The position numbers and the translations under genes were made by a program. Below the pieces are notes generated by a model. That model searched no databases, was not told the DNA's origin, and worked only from the letters and a program-made list of their open reading frames with translations. Below are positions 58,722 through 64,000 of a stretch of DNA of 64,000 bases, in pieces. The stretch's first letter is position 1, and each line of letters opens with the position of its first letter. The stretch lies in contig NC_088776.1 in assembly GCF_954871325.1 (NCBI RefSeq), forward strand, positions 40,690,569-40,754,568, given 5' to 3'. This DNA comes from Gordionus sp. m RMFG-2023. Lineage: Eukaryota; Nematomorpha; Gordioida; Chordodea; Parachordodidae.

Positions 58722-61700
58722 TCAGTCCCAAAGTTTAATAAGTTTATCCCACCCAGCCGATAGGATCTTAGAAGTTTCATGGGGATGCCAAAGCACGTTT
58801 ATGCAAACATCATCGTGTGCTTTGAAAGAGGTGACGGAGCGAGTGCTGTTCCAGTCCCAAATCCACAGCTTACCATCGGCGTCTCCAGAGGTAACGTAAG
58901 TTAGGTCAGGGCTGAAATCGGGAGCGCAAGCGTAGCCCGCTACCTTTATTTACAAATTAGATTGATCATATATTTTTTTTAAAGTATGGAAATGTCTATT
59001 TATTTTTATCAATCATAAATTATATAAAACTTTCTTGGTAAATATGATTGTGCATTATAAACTTAACCTTCTTTTAGGTTCATTTATATTCCAAATAATT
59101 AGAGGGACTAAACGTTCTTATTTTAACTGATGAAATCTAACTGGAGTACGGTTCGCTAATAAAATCAATTTGTTTAAAATCGAGATTTATATCACCACGA
59201 TTTTATTAACTAAATTTTATCAAAATACTTAATATAGTTAAAGACAAAGACTTAGATTAGTCTAAAACTTAATTTTTTTAAAATAAAAACAATAAATTGC
59301 ATTAGTAAACATTACTTATTATATTTAAAAAAAATTAAATTACTTGTTTCATTTTAATCTTTATAAAATACAACTATATAAAAACATTTAATATTATATC
59401 CTATATAATAAAAACCGTGTTACAGTCGAGCTCAACATTTTAAAATCTCTTCCAAAAAAATGTAATTTAGAGGCTCAGGTTTTTAAGATAATAAATTTTT
59501 TGAATGTAAAAACACATATTTTAGCTTTTATAATTTAAATAAAATGCAATATTAATTTAAAACAAAGAACATACCAAACTATTAATAATATTAAATAAAA
59601 TTTTCATATAATTTTTTAAATTTAATATTGAAATTTTTTATATACGTCGAATTAGGATGGAATCCCAAAGTGGGGATTCAAGATCTTGAATCTCCACGTT
59701 TTATTCGGAATCTTTTTAAAAAAATATTTAAATAATATTCCGAATCCCCATGAAAAAAGAAAAAAATATAATTACTTTTCACCAATAATTAAAAGGCCAA
59801 AATAAGGGATTTAAAAAGAAAATTTAAAAAAAAAGTAACTAGTATAAAATTAAGGAATAATAATGAATGAAAAATAAGGTTAAACATTTTTGTTTTTTTA
59901 AATTTATATGAAATATTTTCACATTAATATTATTTTAAAAAAATCCGAATAAAAAAAAAATATTTATTGCAACAATTCTTAAATGCTATATAACATTTCG
60001 TTGAAATTTAAAGTTGTTCTTGAAACACCTTTTATTCATGCAACCCATTTTTCAATTGCATAACGATGGTTTCCCATAGTTTGTGACATTCCGGAAGCTC
60101 TTAAATAGTTTTAACAGTTTAAATAAATAATTAATATATTTTATGTACACGAATTAATTTGAGAAGTATATGTGGTTACTATAAAAATAGCTTAAATTAC
60201 CTATGATTGATATATCTTTGTTGGGAACTTCAAAATCATTTAATTTTATAGTTTTATATAGACTAGAGGCAATAAATGGTACTGAAATTCTTCCAGCACA
60301 CGTTCCTACCCATATTTTGCTCAATTTTTAATACTTTCCCTTCTAAATTTTTAGGAATAAAATAGCTCAGAGACCTGCAGAGGTGCCATTTGCACGGCGC
60401 GGCCTGGATTTTTTTTAGAAAAAATAATATATTTATTTTTAATGACAATTTAAAATATTTGGTTTTAAATTATGCGGCCAAGCCTGAATATTTATATTAA
60501 AAAATTTAAAATACGATATGACCCGTGTATACCCCGAGCTTAGAGCCAGACCTGCAGGTTTCTGAAAAAACTGATATGAATTATCAATAAATTTAATTTT
60601 AATATAAATTTGTAATTGTATTGGGCGAGATTTTTTTTCATAGAATTTCTAAATTATTACATTTTGAAATGAAAATTTATTTTTAATATGAATTAAGAAT
60701 CTTATTGGGCGGGATTTTTTTTCACGAATATCTAATTTATTACATTTTGAAAATTTATATTAATACAATATTTTATTTTTAATATTAGTTTAAAAATTTT
60801 TTTAATGCCTCAAATTTTTTTTACCCAAAACAGTTACAAAATATAATTTATATAAAAATATAATTTATATAAAAATATAATTTATATAAAAATATAATTT
60901 ATATAAAATCATATTAAAAACACCCAAATACAAATCTATTCAAAATATAAGGAAGGAAATGTAGATAATATTTTTAACGATTCTGTCACTTTTTTATTGT
61001 TTACCAATGAGGAAAATTATGTGAAAGCTATATACATTGCTACTAAAATAGTAAAGGTTTCAATCAAAGATTAGCGCTTTCGAATTGTCCATAATATTAC
61101 TAATAGTCCTTGTTCAAAAAATGTTGGCCATAAATATATGGAAAAATAGTTGTGTTACCAATAATATTGGGAATAGTATTTATAATATTTTAAAGAGCCC
61201 CATCTTTTATTTTATATTTAATGATCGTGGGGATCAAAACATAATTTATTCTCAAATAATTGAAAATAACTTTATCTTAGGTCATCACTTGTCAAATATC
61301 TGTCCTAAAAATTTAGAAAGGAAAGTATTAAAAATTGAACAAAATAAAATATGAGTAGGGTGTGCTGGAAGAATTTCAGCACCATTTATTGCCTCTAGTC
61401 TATATAAAACTATAAAATTAAATGATTTTGAAGTTCCCAACAAAGATATATCAATCTTCATAGGTAATTTAAGCTATTTTTATAGTAACCACATATACAC
61501 CTCAAATTAATTCATGGACATAAAATATATTAATTTTTCATCTAAACTGCTAAAAATATTTAGGAGCTTCCCAGAATGTCACAAAATATGGGAAAACATC
61601 GTTATGCAATTGCAAAATGGGTTGCATGAATAAAAGGTGCGAATGTTTCAAGAACAACATCAAATGTTCAACGAAATGTCATATTGCATTGAATAATTGT

Positions 61701-63475
61701 TGAAATAAATAATTTTTTTCAAATTCGAATTTTTAAAAAAATATATATTCATGTGAAAATATTTATGATTTTATAAAAATTTACAAAAAATGTCTTTTAA
61801 CGCCTTAATTTTACTATTTACTTTTTTTAAAAATTCTCTTATCCTTTTTGATAATTTATATAATTTATTTATTATAACAAAATATCTCTAAAAAATAAAA
61901 TTTCTGGTGCCAGCCAGGCGGTAAAAAAAGAAGAAAAAAAATTATTTAATTGTTATAAAAAAATATATTCCGAATCCCCATGGGTTTTAAATATTAAAAA
62001 AATAATATTCGTGGGGATTCAAGATCTCGAATCCCCACGTTGGGATTCCGAATCCCACATGATTCCATACCCCAATACAACATATATACATCAATTTAAA
62101 ATTAACTTTAAATATTGAAAATATTATAAATTTAAATGAGATATAGCTTTTAGATAAAAGTAAGCTGGACCCTATCCACCTAACGTCTTGCCCACCCCCC
62201 ACACAACCTATCAAGGGTTAAATGGAATAGTTCTGTTTTTACAATATTTTCCAGCAGTTTTTCCGATTAAATATGTAAATATACCATTTTTTAAAATTAA
62301 TTTCTCCGTGAAAAAAACTAAACACTTTAATGATAATAAATAAAGGAAAGGGAGATCCTACGAAATTATTTTAAATAGTATAAGTCATGAAAAATATTTT
62401 AAATTTTGTTTCAACAATAATTCCTCTTTTTTATAATTAATAAATACCATGTGGCCAGCGAAGGTCTTTTTCCTTCTCCATCTTAAACCCCCCATAACTT
62501 GATACATCAGAACTTTATTGTCCATAGATTGACATGCGAGCCATTTTTCTAATTAATTTTTTATACAAAATAAACCGATTTAAATTATTTTAAATTTAAA
62601 GAAAAGTATTCAATATAAAACGTTATGTTAATCAAATATATAATCATAGGTAATCGTACAAAACATTTTAAAATTTGTAAGTAAATTTATCCCATCTCGC
62701 TTCATAATTCCCTCTAAGTTTCCTTTTATATTACTGGTTCTAATATTTATGTCCAAAAAATTCGAAAGAAATACTTTTATTTTCTTTCTTTTATGGAAAG
62801 ATATTAAAATTATTTAACCCAGCAAATTAATTATAATAATAAACTATTAGGAGAAATGGTGACGGCGGGTAAGGAATGCATCGATGGATCCGCTACGTAA
62901 TGAGTGTCGACGGGTATATCCCTAGTTATAAATAAATTGTCATTTTTAATTAATGAATAATTCTAAAATAAAATTTAAGGAAATATGAAGTATAACTTAG
63001 AAAAAATAGTTATAAAATTAAATACTATAAAAAATATGATAGGAATAAAGTGTATATCAAAAATAAGTAATACAAAATTTAATAATATAAATAGGAGAAA
63101 GAGGACCTGACTATCAAATAATACTAATTTTCCAATTTTCTTTGTTCATTTTATTAATGTATCATTTATTTTTATGGGATAATGAATTAATAAATGCTTA
63201 TAATTTACAATAAATGCGATGAGTCATTGTATTTAAAAAGGGTTCATTCACTTCGAGGGATTAAAGACCATTAAATCTATCATTTTCTTTCTTTCTTTTT
63301 ATATAGATAAGAGGAGGGAAAAATATAATAAATAAACACACCATTCCCATATTCTAAGGGTTTTGTCATCCGAGGTTGTTACAAATTTTCTCCCATTGTC
63401 TATGAACGTTATCGTATTGATTGCGCCTAAATGTCGGTCGTATTCTTGTACTATATCGCCGGAACGGATGTCCCA
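58722..63475 (-). CDS. CDC40: CDC40/PRP17, spliceosomal WD40 protein (C-terminal part)
   Basis: PRP17/CDC40 is a WD40 splicing factor that acts at the second catalytic step of pre-mRNA splicing. Four minus-strand exons join in phase: 63342-63475, 62845-62921, 62448-62548 and 58722-58943. They encode [88 protein letters not shown] and [15 protein letters not shown], ending KLIKLWD-stop. This matches the end of the family, including the terminal LIKLWD. Upstream exons lie right of 63475 or outside the window. At 63809-63829 the minus strand reads GQDKKVV, like the SDKKIVQ before WDIR, but its splice phase does not fit. The 3.5 kb intron is filled by an inverted-repeat element. Confidence 0.94.
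59657..62068. repeat. Foldback-like element, arms of about 700 bases
   Basis: The left arm (59657 to about 60360) recurs inverted as the right arm (about 61290-62068). Matching landmarks are ATGGAATC with GTGGGGATTCAAGATCT at the outer ends, then the GCAACCCATTTTTCAATTGC type (60038) against its inverse (61605), then TTGGGAACTTCAAAATCATT (60219) against its inverse (61420). The arms have diverged by substitutions and indels. The loop contains a family-B MITE. It lies wholly inside a CDC40 intron. Confidence 0.8.
60368..60564. repeat. MITE of family B inside the foldback loop
   Basis: Starts CAGAGACCTGCAGAGG and ends with the inverse of CAGAAACCTGCAGGTC. Flanking 8-mers AAATAGCT and AAAAAACT agree at six of eight bases. 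GC-rich blocks as in the copy at 34440. Confidence 0.6.
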
Positions 63476-64000
63476 CTTGATAAAAAAAATTAAACATAAA
63501 TTATAACATCTTTCCACCTCCGTGAATAGGATTCCATGGTTTTTGGGTCGGATAGTTGGAATTATATTTAATAAAAAATATAAATAAGAAATAATGAGCG
63601 GCAAAACAACCACGTTATATTAACACAATATTAATTATATTTAAAATAGACCTAATTCGATTTAAATTTAAACATTAGAACAAGATACCAGGTTTAATGA
63701 ATGTGGACATTTCGATTGATAAAATATTCGGATAAATAAATCGGTCAATTTCTATTGATTAAAAAATTCCAACGGACAAAATATTAGAGAATAGTAACCT
63801 CCAAAGATGACGACCTTCTTATCTTGACCCTTTTAAGGAGGTCTCTCTCTATCAAAATTCTATTAAAAAGTAAATATAGTATATATATTTATATTGATAA
63901 CATCTCAAAGGGTTTCAATGCACGATTGAAATTTTAAAGAAACAGTGTATTTAAATTTTAGATAATAGTTATTTGTTGTTGTAAGAAGGAAAGTCAGATG
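63476..64000. other. CDC40 intron and upstream sequence, no certain exon
   Basis: Further CDC40 WD40 exons are expected on the minus strand. Only the doubtful GQDKKVV segment at 63809-63829 resembles the family. Confidence 0.4.

Noticed and set aside
61085-61354. 89-residue plus-strand frame in the foldback element
   Set aside because: No recognised family, and the inverted copy is broken. Treated as part of the repeat, not as a gene.
62001-62045. tRNA-like TCGAATCCCC segment
   Set aside because: It is the outer end of the foldback element. No cloverleaf or A box is present.
63809-63829. Possible extra CDC40 exon reading GQDKKVV
   Set aside because: It resembles the right place in the protein, but no GT donor gives the phase needed by the exon at 63342-63475.

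Overview
The window is a strongly A+T-rich piece of a eukaryotic, almost certainly animal, nuclear genome. Three conserved host genes can be read through their introns: SEC63 (N-terminal part, 2353-5266, minus), RPL8/uL2 (complete, 50384-51583, plus) and CDC40/PRP17 (C-terminal WD40 part, 58722-63475, minus). Many introns are only 39-60 bases long; the long ones are swollen by repeats. The host proteins look metazoan, but the sequence alone does not name a phylum. No tRNA, rRNA, CRISPR array or prokaryotic-style operon was seen.

Most of the rest is layered transposable-element sequence. From left to right: a decayed hAT element (1-2033) beside SEC63; a nearly intact piggyBac element (5821-8663); a copy of a non-autonomous hAT-like family, here called family A (9388-10965), cut by the end of a Helitron (10966 to about 12490); a pentanucleotide purine array (13597-13840); broken retroelements (13.9-16.7 kb); a second, more damaged piggyBac copy (19728-22573); a dispersed repeat split by a reverse family-A copy (23.6-25.4 kb); Helitron helicase and RTE-type LINE remnants, the LINE split by one family-A element that itself carries another (26048-29492).

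At 33383-40840 a decayed hAT element contains a second, almost complete hAT element (34951-40553). Both have perfect 8-base target duplications. The inner one carries a spliced TTF/ZMYM-type transposase gene with a triplicated small exon. A 120-base satellite follows (41.5-43.0 kb), then another family-A copy (43.2-45.05 kb).

A young Ty3/gypsy-type LTR element (46591-50208) with identical 154-base LTRs and a GTATG target duplication lies just upstream of RPL8 in the same orientation. It is broken. Further fossils (Ty3 pol, hAT, LINE tails, MITEs) fill 52.9-57.5 kb. CDC40 follows, with a roughly 2.4 kb inverted-repeat element in its long intron.

The host genes are unrelated housekeeping functions (ER translocation, ribosome, splicing) and form no cluster. 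The main interest is the readable insertion order, the two nearly working DNA transposons and their unusual architecture. Nothing here is clearly a new biological system.
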